Source: Ruminococcus sp. (GTDB lineage: Bacteria; Bacillota; Clostridia; Oscillospirales; Ruminococcaceae). From it: a stretch of 64,000 bases of DNA. The position numbers were made by a program, and so were the translations under genes. The number at the start of each line of letters is the position of its first letter. Position 1 is the first letter of the stretch. The notes under the pieces are model-generated. The model did no database searches. It saw nothing but the letters and a program-made list of their open reading frames with translations, and was not told where the DNA came from. Shown here piece after piece: positions 27,109-35,378 of this stretch. Location of the stretch: the NCBI GenBank assembly GCA_029060305.1, contig JAIDUG010000034.1, positions 1-64,000 on the forward strand. Reading direction: 5' to 3'.

Positions 27109-27121
27109 AAATGATTAAAAA

Positions 27122-27715
27122 ATGACCCCATTCAAACCAACCCCTATTGAAAAAAACGGAATACGTGTACTTACTACTACACAGCTTGCTGAAGCATATG
27201 AAACAAACAGCCAAATTATTATAAAAAACTTTAACCGTAACAAGTCACACTATATAGAAGGTAAACACTTCTTTCGCCTGACAGGTGGGGAATTAAAGGA
27301 ATTTAAAAATAGTCATAACTTCGATAACAATTTTAAACAGGTTTCACATCTCTATCTTTGGACGGAGAGAGGTTCATTATTACACGCAAAAAGCATTAAT
27401 ACTGATAAAGCGTGGGATGTATACGAATTTCTTATTGACAATTATTTCAGGACAAGGGAAATTCATGTTTCCTATAGTAAACTTTATAATTCCCTCAAAG
27501 ATGACATTACATCATCTATTTATGAAAACCTGCAATCAGATATTGAAAAAATTGTAAACAAGATTCTTGACGAAAGAATAGAAAATCGTGAAAAAGAATT
27601 AAACAAAAGTGAGTACCAAAAACTCAAACTTATTATAACTATACTAAATAAATCCTTTGCTGATATTTCACAGACATTTGAATATATCTACAAAAAAATT
27701 CTGGAAATGATGTAA
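27122..27715 (+). CDS. ORF6N-domain DNA-binding protein (phage antirepressor type)
   Basis: 197 residues, GAAAGGA upstream. Residues ~10-115 are an ORF6N domain: GIRVLTTTQLAEAYETNSQIIIKNFNRNK, then IEGKHFFRLTGGELKEFK, LYLWTERGSLLHAKSINTDKAWDVYEFLIDNYF. The remainder is a charged helix (YENLQSDIEKIVNKILDERIENREKELNK), probably for oligomerisation. ORF6N proteins are typical of phages and mobile elements, where they act as antirepressors or regulators. No integrase, terminase or other phage gene is nearby, so this is an isolated remnant or a domesticated regulator. The array just upstream is the obvious candidate target. Confidence 0.88.
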   Translation: MTPFKPTPIEKNGIRVLTTTQLAEAYETNSQIIIKNFNRNKSHYIEGKHFFRLTGGELKEFKNSHNFDNNFKQVSHLYLWTERGSLLHAKSINTDKAWDVYEFLIDNYFRTREIHVSYSKLYNSLKDDITSSIYENLQSDIEKIVNKILDERIENREKELNKSEYQKLKLIITILNKSFADISQTFEYIYKKILEMM

Positions 27716-27756
27716 TTTTTTCCATATCAATTCCTTACTGAAAATCAAAATAATTC

Positions 27757-27785
27757 TTGACACACCGGCACAAAAGTTATATAAT
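27757..27785 (+). promoter_or_regulatory. Promoter of ppk
   Basis: TTGACA (27757-27762), a 17-bp spacer and TATAAT (27780-27785), a perfect consensus. Confidence 0.9.
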
Positions 27786-27840
27786 GAATTATATATTAAC
27801 CTATTACTTTTGCCGTAATTCCGGCAGACTGGAGAATTTT

Positions 27841-29976
27841 ATGGAATATCTCGAAAACAGGGAACTTTCATGGCTTAAATTCAATAAGCGTGTACTTGAA
27901 GAAGCTTCCGACATTAACAACCCTTTACTTGAAAGACTTTCATTTTCAGCTATATATCAAAGTAATTTAGACGAATTTTTTATGGTTCGTGTAGGCTCTA
28001 TAACGGACGATGCCAAAGCAAAGAAGTCCAAAAAAGACAGCAAGTCCGGTATGAACGCCTCACAACAGCTTGACGCTATATTTACCGCAGTAAGACGTTT
28101 ACAGCCGTTAGTTGAAGAAACTTACAGAAAAACTATGTCAGACCTTGCACCATATGGTTTTGAACACGTAAGTTTTGAAAATACTACAAAAGAAGAACAG
28201 ACTTTTCTTGAGCTGTATTTCCGCCGTGAAATAAAACCTTTTATTTCCGGACTTGTTGTCAATAAAACACTGCCGTTTCCTTTTCTGAAAAACAAGGAAC
28301 TTTATGCAGTTGTACAGCTTAACGCAAAAAAAGACATATCCGTCGGAATAGTACCAATCAATCACGAACATAGTGAAAGAATTATTCCGCTTGGTAACGG
28401 AGGCAAACGTTTTATTTTGGAAGAAGAAGTAGTCCTGCATTTCGCACACCTGCTTTTTAAAGGATACAAGGTACTCGACAGGGCATTGATAAGAGTTACA
28501 AGAAACGCTGATATAATGGTTTCCGGAAAAGGTGCAGATTTCCGTGAACGTATGGAAGAACTTGTCGCAAAAAGAAAAAAACTCGCTCCTGTAAGACTTG
28601 AAATTTCCGACGATTTCAGCCGTGAAGCCCTTGACTACATATGCAAGAAAATTAAAATCAAAAACGTCCGTGTATTTACTTCACGTATACCGCTTGACCT
28701 GTCGTATCTTTTTCAGTTACAGGAACTTTCCGACAAACCTGAACTTCATTATATACAGCGTACGTCAAGAAAACCTGTTTCGCTTGCTGATAACCGTTCC
28801 GTATTCGCACAGGTAAAATCAAAGGATATGCTTTTAAGTTATCCGTTTGAGTCAATGAATCTTTCTTTTATAAAACTTTTACAGGAATGTGCTGTTGACC
28901 CGAAAGTAACTTCAATAAAAATAACGCTTTATCGTCTCGCAAAGGGCAGTAAGGTTATTGATGCACTCTGCACTGCTGCCGAAAACGGTAAGGAAGTCCT
29001 TGTAATGATTGAACTCCGTGCCAGATTCGACGAGGCAAATAATATTGAATGGTCTAAAGTACTTCAGAAATCAGGAGTAAAAGTAATCTATGGTCCGAAA
29101 GACTATAAAGCACATTCAAAGTTACTTCTTATAAAGAGAAAAGCAACAGGCGGTAATTTCGACTATCTGACACAGGTAGGTACAGGAAACTATAACGAAA
29201 AAACTTCCACATTGTATACAGACCTTATGTTTCTTACCTGCAACAGTGAAATTGCTCAGGACGCTGAAAAAGTTTTCGACAGTCTGCAAAACGGAACTTT
29301 CGTTACAGAAACAAACAAACTTCTTGTCGCACCGCTCTGTCTCAGAAACAAAATTCTCGCAATGATGGACGAACAGATTGATATTGCAAAAAAGGGCGGA
29401 CAGGGTTATATAGGTGCAAAAATCAACGCTCTTTGTGACGGTACGATTATGAGAAAACTTGTTGAGGCTTCACAGGCTGGCGTTAAAATAGAACTTGTTG
29501 TCAGGGGAATATGCTGTCTCATTCCGAATGTGGACGGTTTCACGGAAAATATTACTGTACGCAGTATAGTAGGACGTTTCCTTGAACACAGCAGAATATA
29601 TATATTCGGCAATGAATATACTGAGCAGAAAATATATATCGGTTCAGCAGACTATATGTCAAGAAATACTATCAGACGTGTTGAGGTTGCCGTTCCGGTT
29701 GAAAACGACAAACTTAAAAAACGTTTATGGGAAATGTTCCGTACTCTTATGAACGACAACGTAAAAGCACGTATAATGATGAGTGACGGAACATACTTAC
29801 ACGTTGTACCAAAAGAGGAAGAGGAAGTTATTAACTCTCAGGAATTTTTCTATGCACAAGCTTACAGCAACCTCGAAAAAAAGCATAACCGACAGGAACA
29901 GTTACGTATAAACCGTGAATCTGCCCAGAATAAGACAAAAAGAAAAGCTATGACGAAAAAAACAAAAAACTCTTGA
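27841..29976 (+). CDS. ppk: Polyphosphate kinase 1
   Basis: 711 residues from the ATG at 27841 (TGGAG upstream); the frame above it overlaps the promoter. The N-terminal MEYLENRELSWLKFNKRVLEEA, the head-domain DEFFMVRVGS and the two phospholipase-D-like active-site segments are present: HSKLLLIKRK, whose His is the phosphorylated residue, and HSRIYIFG. It reversibly makes polyphosphate from ATP at the membrane. Complete for the family. Followed by pssA with its own promoter overlapping the ppk stop. Confidence 0.95.
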   Translation: MEYLENRELSWLKFNKRVLEEASDINNPLLERLSFSAIYQSNLDEFFMVRVGSITDDAKAKKSKKDSKSGMNASQQLDAIFTAVRRLQPLVEETYRKTMSDLAPYGFEHVSFENTTKEEQTFLELYFRREIKPFISGLVVNKTLPFPFLKNKELYAVVQLNAKKDISVGIVPINHEHSERIIPLGNGGKRFILEEEVVLHFAHLLFKGYKVLDRALIRVTRNADIMVSGKGADFRERMEELVAKRKKLAPVRLEISDDFSREALDYICKKIKIKNVRVFTSRIPLDLSYLFQLQELSDKPELHYIQRTSRKPVSLADNRSVFAQVKSKDMLLSYPFESMNLSFIKLLQECAVDPKVTSIKITLYRLAKGSKVIDALCTAAENGKEVLVMIELRARFDEANNIEWSKVLQKSGVKVIYGPKDYKAHSKLLLIKRKATGGNFDYLTQVGTGNYNEKTSTLYTDLMFLTCNSEIAQDAEKVFDSLQNGTFVTETNKLLVAPLCLRNKILAMMDEQIDIAKKGGQGYIGAKINALCDGTIMRKLVEASQAGVKIELVVRGICCLIPNVDGFTENITVRSIVGRFLEHSRIYIFGNEYTEQKIYIGSADYMSRNTIRRVEVAVPVENDKLKKRLWEMFRTLMNDNVKARIMMSDGTYLHVVPKEEEEVINSQEFFYAQAYSNLEKKHNRQEQLRINRESAQNKTKRKAMTKKTKNS

Positions 29977-30001
29977 AAAAACTTTGATTATGTGATATAA
30001 T
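29973..30001 (+). promoter_or_regulatory. Promoter of pssA
   Basis: TTGAAA (29973-29978), a 17-bp spacer and TATAAT (29996-30001), with TGTGA before the -10. The -35 overlaps the ppk stop codon. Confidence 0.75.
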
Positions 30002-30070
30002 TGATTTATGTCCGATAGTCAGAAATGTTTTATTGATTACGGAAAAATAAGTTTTTTTGAGGATTAAACA

Positions 30071-30712
30071 ATGATTGGTTACTATAACTATACAGTTATT
30101 CTTACATATATGAGCCTTGTGTCGTCAATAATGGGAATATTCTTTGCTATGGGAATGGATGGAAAAGTCCGTCCCGAATACGCAATAATATGCCTTATGG
30201 TATCGGGACTATGTGATATGTTTGACGGCAAGGTTGCACGCACTAAAAAAAATCGTTCTGAAAGTGAAAAACAGTTCGGCATACAGATAGATTCGCTTTG
30301 TGATGCCGTATGTTTCGGAGTACTTCCCTCTATAATAGGCTATTCAATAGGTATGACAAACTGGTGTGATATTCCTGTACTTGTATTGTTTCCGTTGTGT
30401 GCAGTGATACGACTTGCATATTTCAACGTCGCAGAAGAAGAACGTCAGAAACAGACTTCTGAAGTCCGAAAAGTCTATGAGGGTCTGCCTGTAACAAGTG
30501 TCTCGCTTATACTTCCTTTGCTTTACAGTTTTCACAGGGATATAGGAAAAGAATGGTTTCCGATAATTTACGGATTTGCCCTGTTGCTTATAGCGATTGC
30601 ATTTATTACACGTTTCAAGGTGAAAAAACCTACAATGAAAACAATGATTACATTTATTGTAATAGGTGTTATTGAACTTGTATGGATGCTTTACAAGATA
30701 AAATTGAGATAA
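30071..30712 (+). CDS. pssA: CDP-diacylglycerol-serine O-phosphatidyltransferase
   Basis: 213 residues, GAGGA upstream. The CDP-alcohol phosphatidyltransferase signature is CDMFDGKVARTKK...FGIQIDSLCDAVCFG, with the three catalytic Asp intact. The segment between AR and G is four residues longer than in the classic motif. Seven or so membrane spans, with no extra N-terminal domain. It makes phosphatidylserine, the precursor of phosphatidylethanolamine. A decarboxylase gene is not in the window. Confidence 0.88.
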   Translation: MIGYYNYTVILTYMSLVSSIMGIFFAMGMDGKVRPEYAIICLMVSGLCDMFDGKVARTKKNRSESEKQFGIQIDSLCDAVCFGVLPSIIGYSIGMTNWCDIPVLVLFPLCAVIRLAYFNVAEEERQKQTSEVRKVYEGLPVTSVSLILPLLYSFHRDIGKEWFPIIYGFALLLIAIAFITRFKVKKPTMKTMITFIVIGVIELVWMLYKIKLR

Positions 30713-30716
30713 ACAG

Positions 30717-30746
30717 AAAATCCCTCTGTAAAAAGAGGGATTTTTT
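30717..30746. terminator. Bidirectional terminator between pssA and corA
   Basis: AAAATCCCTCT (30717-30727) and AGAGGGATTTT (30734-30744) form an 11-bp stem with T runs on both strands, serving both converging genes. Confidence 0.88.
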
Positions 30747-31673
30747 CTATTTGTTTTTCCATTTCAGCAGAATCAGTGTGGTTATACTGGTAAGTACAAA
30801 AGTAAGCACAATCGGAAACCACGTGTAAGGAATAGGCAAATCAACGGTATTTATTCCGTAAAATGCAAATATAATATTAGGAATTTCAAGTATTACCGTT
30901 ACAATAGTAAGTCGCCACATTACAATATTCTGATTGTTTGAGATTACAGAGGAAAAACCGTCCATCATACTTGAAAGTATTCCTGTATATATGCTTGCCA
31001 TTTCAATAGCCTGTTTCATTTCGATGAGAACGTCTTCCAATAAATCCTGGTCTTCGTCATACAGCTTTATCACACGACCACGGAAAATCTTTTCAATAGT
31101 AGCCTCGTTTGCTTTAAGTGACGTTGAAAAATATACAAGCGATTTTTCCAATGCCAACAACTGCATAAGCAATTCGTTTTTCATAGCGTCGTGGAGTTCC
31201 TGTTCGGCAGCGGAAGAAATCTTGTCTATCTGTTTGAGGTAGATAAGAAAAAGTCCCGCAATTCTGAGAAGCAACTGCAATACAAACCTCGTCTTGAAAG
31301 AAGGACGGAGATTTTTTATAATACCGCCTACTGCTTCACGGAGTAACTGTGTTTCCTGCATTGATATAGTGAAAACGTTTTTTTCTGTAATGATTATTCC
31401 CAGAGGCTGAGTATAAAAAAGACGTGTTTCCTCGCTATCAACTGAAGATACAGGAGTATCCACAATAACTAAAGTCTGATTATCCTCACATTCTATACGT
31501 GAGGATTCTTCTTCGTCGATTGATGACTTTACAAATCCGCTGTCAAGTCCATAAACTTCAATAAGTTTGTCAACTTCCTGAGGGGTAGGACTTATCACGG
31601 AAATCCAGCAACCGTCCGTACGTTCAGCACATGGGACGAGTACGCCGTTTTCTGAAGTATAGAAGTTTATCAT
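30747..31673 (-). CDS. corA: CorA-family divalent-cation transporter with a GIN variant motif
   Basis: 308 residues. A soluble cytoplasmic domain (residues ~1-245) with long helices is followed by two C-terminal membrane helices, the CorA layout. The signature at the end of the first membrane helix is YGIN where most CorA proteins have YGMN. The tail KWKNK is basic as usual. Expected role: Mg2+ (or Co2+/Ni2+) transport as a pentamer. The start codon lacks a strong ribosome-binding site and lies just after a structured leader, which suggests regulated translation. Confidence 0.88.
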   Translation of the reverse strand: MINFYTSENGVLVPCAERTDGCWISVISPTPQEVDKLIEVYGLDSGFVKSSIDEEESSRIECEDNQTLVIVDTPVSSVDSEETRLFYTQPLGIIITEKNVFTISMQETQLLREAVGGIIKNLRPSFKTRFVLQLLLRIAGLFLIYLKQIDKISSAAEQELHDAMKNELLMQLLALEKSLVYFSTSLKANEATIEKIFRGRVIKLYDEDQDLLEDVLIEMKQAIEMASIYTGILSSMMDGFSSVISNNQNIVMWRLTIVTVILEIPNIIFAFYGINTVDLPIPYTWFPIVLTFVLTSITTLILLKWKNK

Positions 31674-31686
31674 ATTAAATTTTCTT

Positions 31687-31825
31687 TGCCCGAAAATACT
31701 CCGGACAAATGCTCCTTTCGCCGGATTTACACGGGCAGGAGCATGGAGAGCATTGACTTCTGTCCGTATATCAGTTTAAATTCCCATAAGGGTCAGAGTT
31801 CATAACGCACCTCCGCAATTTTTAT
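31687..31825 (-). promoter_or_regulatory. Riboswitch-like leader of corA (hairpin plus predicted pseudoknot)
   Basis: In minus-strand order: GGACA (31765-31761) and ATGCTCC (31744-31738) pair with GGAGCAT (31715-31709) and TGTCC (31707-31703). The loop carries TGCCCG (31737-31732), which can pair with CGGGCA (31692-31687), forming an H-type pseudoknot that ends 14 nt before the corA ATG. This would mask the weak ribosome-binding region. I do not see the conserved core of the ykoK M-box Mg2+ riboswitch, so the class is unassigned. Confidence 0.55.
31771..31803 (-). CDS. Possible leader peptide MNSDPYGNLN ahead of corA
   Basis: Ten codons and TGA, with a strong GGAGG (31810-31814) 6 bp before the ATG, a much better site than that of corA itself. 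It lies in the first part of the corA leader. It contains an Asp-Pro pair, a type of sequence known in the E. coli mgtA leader peptide (MgtL) to make translation Mg2+-sensitive. Translation and role are inference. Confidence 0.45.
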   Translation of the reverse strand: MNSDPYGNLN

Positions 31826-31831
31826 AAGTCA

Positions 31832-31861
31832 ATTATAACATAAGTCAGCACAATTTGTCAA
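31832..31861 (-). promoter_or_regulatory. Promoter of the corA leader
   Basis: TTGACA (31856-31861), an 18-bp spacer and TATAAT (31832-31837). Start near 31825, giving a ~150-nt leader. Confidence 0.75.
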
Positions 31862-31872
31862 TGAATAATATT

Positions 31873-32364
31873 TCAATATGAGTTGAATATCCTGAATTTC
31901 CATTCAAAAGCCTGTGGATTTTCTTTAAGATTTTTCCAGTCATTTTCGTCGGGAATACACTTTCTTATTTCATTCAAAACAAATGTATTAGTATGCTTTA
32001 TACATTCCAATCCCCATATAAAACGCCTTAATTTCCATGCATTTTCAACGTTTGACATTTCCCGTGCCATACTGTCAGACCATTTGTATTCGCTTTCAGA
32101 AACAAATGAATTTTCCAACAGATAGCCATATATTTCATGCAATGCATTTTCCGGAAATGGTATTTCAAAGTCTTCACTTGTATATTTCTTTCCGGAATAC
32201 TTGTTTGCAATCTCAATAAGACCATCCCGTATATATTCAAAGCTCCATGAACACCAGTAACATATTTCAATATAATTATCCTCAAAAAAATCATAATCCC
32301 TGCTGATAACACGACCGGTTTTCTTTTCAGTAATTTTCGTTTCAATGTATAAATCTAAACCCAT
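31873..32364 (-). CDS. Protein of unknown function
   Basis: 163 residues from the ATG at 32364, which has AGGTGA upstream; an earlier in-frame ATG at 32394 has none. It begins MGLDLYIETKITEKKTGRVISRDYDF and is rich in Trp and Tyr (YIEICYWCSWSFEYIRDG), cytoplasmic, with no membrane span. Small proteins of this make-up often stand alone or act as immunity proteins, but no toxin partner is adjacent. No family recognised. Confidence 0.6.
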   Translation of the reverse strand: MGLDLYIETKITEKKTGRVISRDYDFFEDNYIEICYWCSWSFEYIRDGLIEIANKYSGKKYTSEDFEIPFPENALHEIYGYLLENSFVSESEYKWSDSMAREMSNVENAWKLRRFIWGLECIKHTNTFVLNEIRKCIPDENDWKNLKENPQAFEWKFRIFNSY

Positions 32365-32454
32365 ATTTTCACCTGCTTTCAGATTTATTTTCATTATTTG
32401 TTTATTCGCATAAATCAGAATTTAATATGGTATTCCTTTAAACCTAAAAAATCT

Positions 32455-32844
32455 TCAATTCTTAATTTTTTTATATTGCTCTTCAAAATCTAACAAAACT
32501 TCTCGCATTTTATCAAGATTCTCTTGACTATACTGAGGAATATCTATTGCACAATAGCTTACTGTTATTACTTTATTATTCAAATCTTCTATACATATCT
32601 GAAACTGGTCAATAGGAACATTCACTACAAGAGTATTATCACTATCACATAAAGAGGCATAATATCGGATAATATTACAATCATATATATCAATTGCCTG
32701 AACATCACATACATCTTTTTCAAACGTTACATTCAGAGTACTTTCTAAATATTTAATAATATTATCAACTACTGCTTTAAATTCGTCACAGTAATCTTCA
32801 TCTTCATCTATTTCACAACATATAAACATATTTTCATCAATCAT
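32455..32844 (-). CDS. Small acidic protein of unknown function
   Basis: 129 residues, CGGAGG 8 bp before the ATG. Very acidic N-terminus (MIDENMFICCEIDEDEDYCDEF), then alternating strands and a C-terminal charged helix (LDKMREVLLDFEEQYKKIKN). Cytoplasmic. It precedes the 163-residue unknown gene on the same strand with a gap of ~90 bp. No family recognised. Confidence 0.6.
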   Translation of the reverse strand: MIDENMFICCEIDEDEDYCDEFKAVVDNIIKYLESTLNVTFEKDVCDVQAIDIYDCNIIRYYASLCDSDNTLVVNVPIDQFQICIEDLNNKVITVSYCAIDIPQYSQENLDKMREVLLDFEEQYKKIKN

Positions 32845-32918
32845 ACTTCAACCTCCGTCTTGTCACATAAAATTCCGGTTTATTTTACTAATATTATATA
32901 TAGTAAAAAGTTATGTTA

Positions 32919-32978
32919 ATAGAAATGCCATAGTATTTTGGAATTATAATTAAAAATACTATGGCTAAAAATTTCTAT
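32919..32978. repeat. Long imperfect inverted repeat after thrS
   Basis: ATAGAAAT plus GCCATAGTATTTT (32919-32939) pairs with AAAATACTATGGC (32953-32965) and ATTTCTAT (32971-32978), a 21-bp stem with a 5-nt bulge. It is AT-rich and lacks a T run, so it is a poor terminator. It could be a miniature element end, a processing site or a weak terminator of thrS. Confidence 0.6.
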
Positions 32979-33009
32979 ATGAGTATCGACGTTAATATCA
33001 GTTCCATTA

Positions 33010-34956
33010 TTATCTTACTTTCTTTGCGATGTCGTCAACGAGTTTCATTACAAGGTCATTCTGTGACATTGAACCTAAATCGCCCTCACGGCGTGAACGT
33101 ACCGATACAGTACCGCTTTCAACTTCCTTGTCGCCGATAGTAAGCATAACCGGTAACTTATCTACAGTTGCGGAGCGTATCTTATATCCGACTTTTTCTG
33201 CTCTGTCGTCGATAGTTGCACGGATTCCTGCTGATTCGAGTTTTTCGAGAACTTCATTACAGTAATCAAGATGTCTGTCGGCAACAGGAATGATTCTCAC
33301 CTGTTCGGGAGCAATCCACAAAGGCATAGCACCTGCATATTTTTCAATCATATATGCAAGAGTTCTCTCATAACAGCCGAGTGACGTTCTGTGAATGATG
33401 TAAGGACGTTTCTTAGTACCGTCAACGTCAATATACTCCATTCCGAAACGTTCAGCAAGCAACATATCAATCTGTATTGTAACAAGTGTATCTTCCTTAC
33501 CGTAAACGTTCTTGTACTGAATATCGAGTTTAGGACCATAGAAAGCAGCTTCGTCAATACCTATTTCGTAATCTACACCGAGATGGTCAAGAATCTTTGC
33601 CATAACATCCTGTGCTTCTTCCCACTGTTCAGCAGTACCCTCATACTTGTTTTTCGGATTTGCAGGGTCCCACTGTGAGAATCTGAAAGTACAGTCCTCA
33701 AGAAGTCCCACTGTATCAAGCATATATTTTGCAAGTTCAAGGCAGTCCTTAAATTCCTGTTCGAGCTGGTCGGGACGGAGTACAAGATGTCCCTCAGAGA
33801 TAGTGAACTGTCTTACACGGATAAGACCGTGCATTTCACCGGAATCTTCCTTGCGGAAAAGAGTTGAAGTTTCGCCCAGTCTCATAGGGAGGTCACGGTA
33901 GGAACGCTGTCTATTGAGGTAAACCTGATACTGAAAAGGACAGGTCATCGGACGGAGTGCAAAACATTCTCTTGTTTCATCGTAAGGGTCGCCGAGTATA
34001 AACATTCCGTCAAGGTAATGCTCCCAGTGACCTGAAATTTTATAGAGTTCTCTCTTTGCAAGATAAGGAGTTTTCGTGAGAAGATAACCATGTTTTTGTT
34101 CAACGTCCTCAACCCATCTTTGAAGTGTCTGAATAACTCTTGCACCCTTTGGAAGTATAATTGGAAGTCCCTGACCTACAACGTCAACAGTTGTGAAATA
34201 TTCAAGTTCACGACCGAGTTTGTTATGGTCACGAAGTTTAGCTTCTTCACGCTGTTTAACATCTGCTTCGAGGTCTGCGTTTTTCGGATATGCGACGGCG
34301 TATACTCTTGAAAGCATCTTGTTTTTTTCCGAACCTCTCCAGTAAGCACCGGTACAGGAAAGAAGTTTGAAAGCCTTTACAGGAGCGGTTGTCATAAGGT
34401 GAGGACCTGCACAAAGGTCTGTAAATTCTCCCTGTTTATAGAAAGAAATCGGTTCGCCTTTTCCGACGTGTTCTTCACAGAGTTCTACTTTGTAAGGTTC
34501 GTCCATTTCCTTGAGTTTTGCAATAGCTTCTTCCGGAGCAAGTTCAAACTGTTCAAGCGGTAAACCCTCTTTAACGATTTTTTTCATTTCAGCTTCAATT
34601 TTTTCAAGTTCTTCCGGAGTAAAAGGCTTTTCGAGGTCGAAATCATAATAGAAACCGTTATCGATAGCCGGACCGATAGCCAGTTTAGCATCAGGGTAAA
34701 GTCTCTTTACAGCCTGTGCAAGAATATGTGATGCAGTATGCCAGAAAGTTTTTTTACCGTCCATGCTGTCGAAAGTGCATACTTCAAAATCGCAGTCACT
34801 GTCTACAACTGTTCTGAGGTCTTTAACCTCGCCGTTGATTTTCACGCAACATGAAGACTTATAAAGACCCATTCCGATACTTTTGATTATTTCGCAAGCA
34901 GGGACAGCGGATTCGATTTCACGGATACTTCCGTCCTTTAAAGTAAGTTTAATCAT
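33010..34956 (-). CDS. thrS: Threonyl-tRNA synthetase
   Basis: 648 residues, complete. The TGS domain (MIKLTLKDGSIREIES) comes first, then the editing domain with HTASHILAQAVKRL. The class II catalytic core includes LRPMTCPFQYQVY and RLGETSTLFRKEDSGEMHGLIRVRQF, and the anticodon-binding domain has IAPEQVRIIPVADRH. It charges tRNA-Thr. Controlled by the T-box at 35379-35625 through the small gene between them. Confidence 0.96.
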   Translation of the reverse strand: MIKLTLKDGSIREIESAVPACEIIKSIGMGLYKSSCCVKINGEVKDLRTVVDSDCDFEVCTFDSMDGKKTFWHTASHILAQAVKRLYPDAKLAIGPAIDNGFYYDFDLEKPFTPEELEKIEAEMKKIVKEGLPLEQFELAPEEAIAKLKEMDEPYKVELCEEHVGKGEPISFYKQGEFTDLCAGPHLMTTAPVKAFKLLSCTGAYWRGSEKNKMLSRVYAVAYPKNADLEADVKQREEAKLRDHNKLGRELEYFTTVDVVGQGLPIILPKGARVIQTLQRWVEDVEQKHGYLLTKTPYLAKRELYKISGHWEHYLDGMFILGDPYDETRECFALRPMTCPFQYQVYLNRQRSYRDLPMRLGETSTLFRKEDSGEMHGLIRVRQFTISEGHLVLRPDQLEQEFKDCLELAKYMLDTVGLLEDCTFRFSQWDPANPKNKYEGTAEQWEEAQDVMAKILDHLGVDYEIGIDEAAFYGPKLDIQYKNVYGKEDTLVTIQIDMLLAERFGMEYIDVDGTKKRPYIIHRTSLGCYERTLAYMIEKYAGAMPLWIAPEQVRIIPVADRHLDYCNEVLEKLESAGIRATIDDRAEKVGYKIRSATVDKLPVMLTIGDKEVESGTVSVRSRREGDLGSMSQNDLVMKLVDDIAKKVR

Positions 34957-34973
34957 TATTCTATCTCCTTTTT

Positions 34974-35348
34974 TTAAAGTTTTCCTGTAACTTCTATGCC
35001 GTTGTCTGCACCGAGTTCCATAGAAAGCGGTGGCAAATAACCGTCAGTGCTGTCAACATTGAAACAAACAACAACTCCGTCCTCGTCAACATCAACATAA
35101 GCACTTGTGATTTGCAGACATTCGGCAAGAGTTTCCGACAGACCGCCATAATAACCCTCGTCAGCGATTATTTCAGCGATTTTATTTTTGTTGCGGTTTA
35201 CCTTGTCAAGTTTCTGAGCAATCTCGCTGAAATTGTCCATAATTTCCTGCTGTTCCTCGACATAGAAACGTATGATTACATTTTTTTCCCACAGCTTATA
35301 AGTAATCTCAAAAGCCTCTTCCTTTTCGTTGTACTTAATCTGATTCAT
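34974..35348 (-). CDS. Protein of unknown function between the T-box and thrS
   Basis: 124 residues, AAGGAGATGAATCA before the ATG. It starts MNQIKYNEKEEAFEITYKLWEKNVIIRFYVEEQQE and ends in an acidic beta-rich part (VDVDEDGVVVCFNVDSTDGYL). Its shape recalls the small DUF2262-like proteins, but this is a weak impression. It lies 17 bp before thrS, so it is co-transcribed and threonine-controlled. Confidence 0.6.
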   Translation of the reverse strand: MNQIKYNEKEEAFEITYKLWEKNVIIRFYVEEQQEIMDNFSEIAQKLDKVNRNKNKIAEIIADEGYYGGLSETLAECLQITSAYVDVDEDGVVVCFNVDSTDGYLPPLSMELGADNGIEVTGKL

Positions 35349-35378
35349 TGATTCATCTCCTTGATAATAAATTTAAAC

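Noticed and set aside
26682-27715. Type III toxin-antitoxin (ToxIN-like) locus
   Set aside because: Tandem repeats before a gene fit superficially, but the gene is an ORF6N DNA-binding protein, not a ToxN/CptN/TenpN nuclease, and there is no terminator between array and gene.
27757-27840. In-frame TTG extension of ppk
   Set aside because: It overlaps the -35 and -10 of the ppk promoter; ATG at 27841 matches the family N-terminus.
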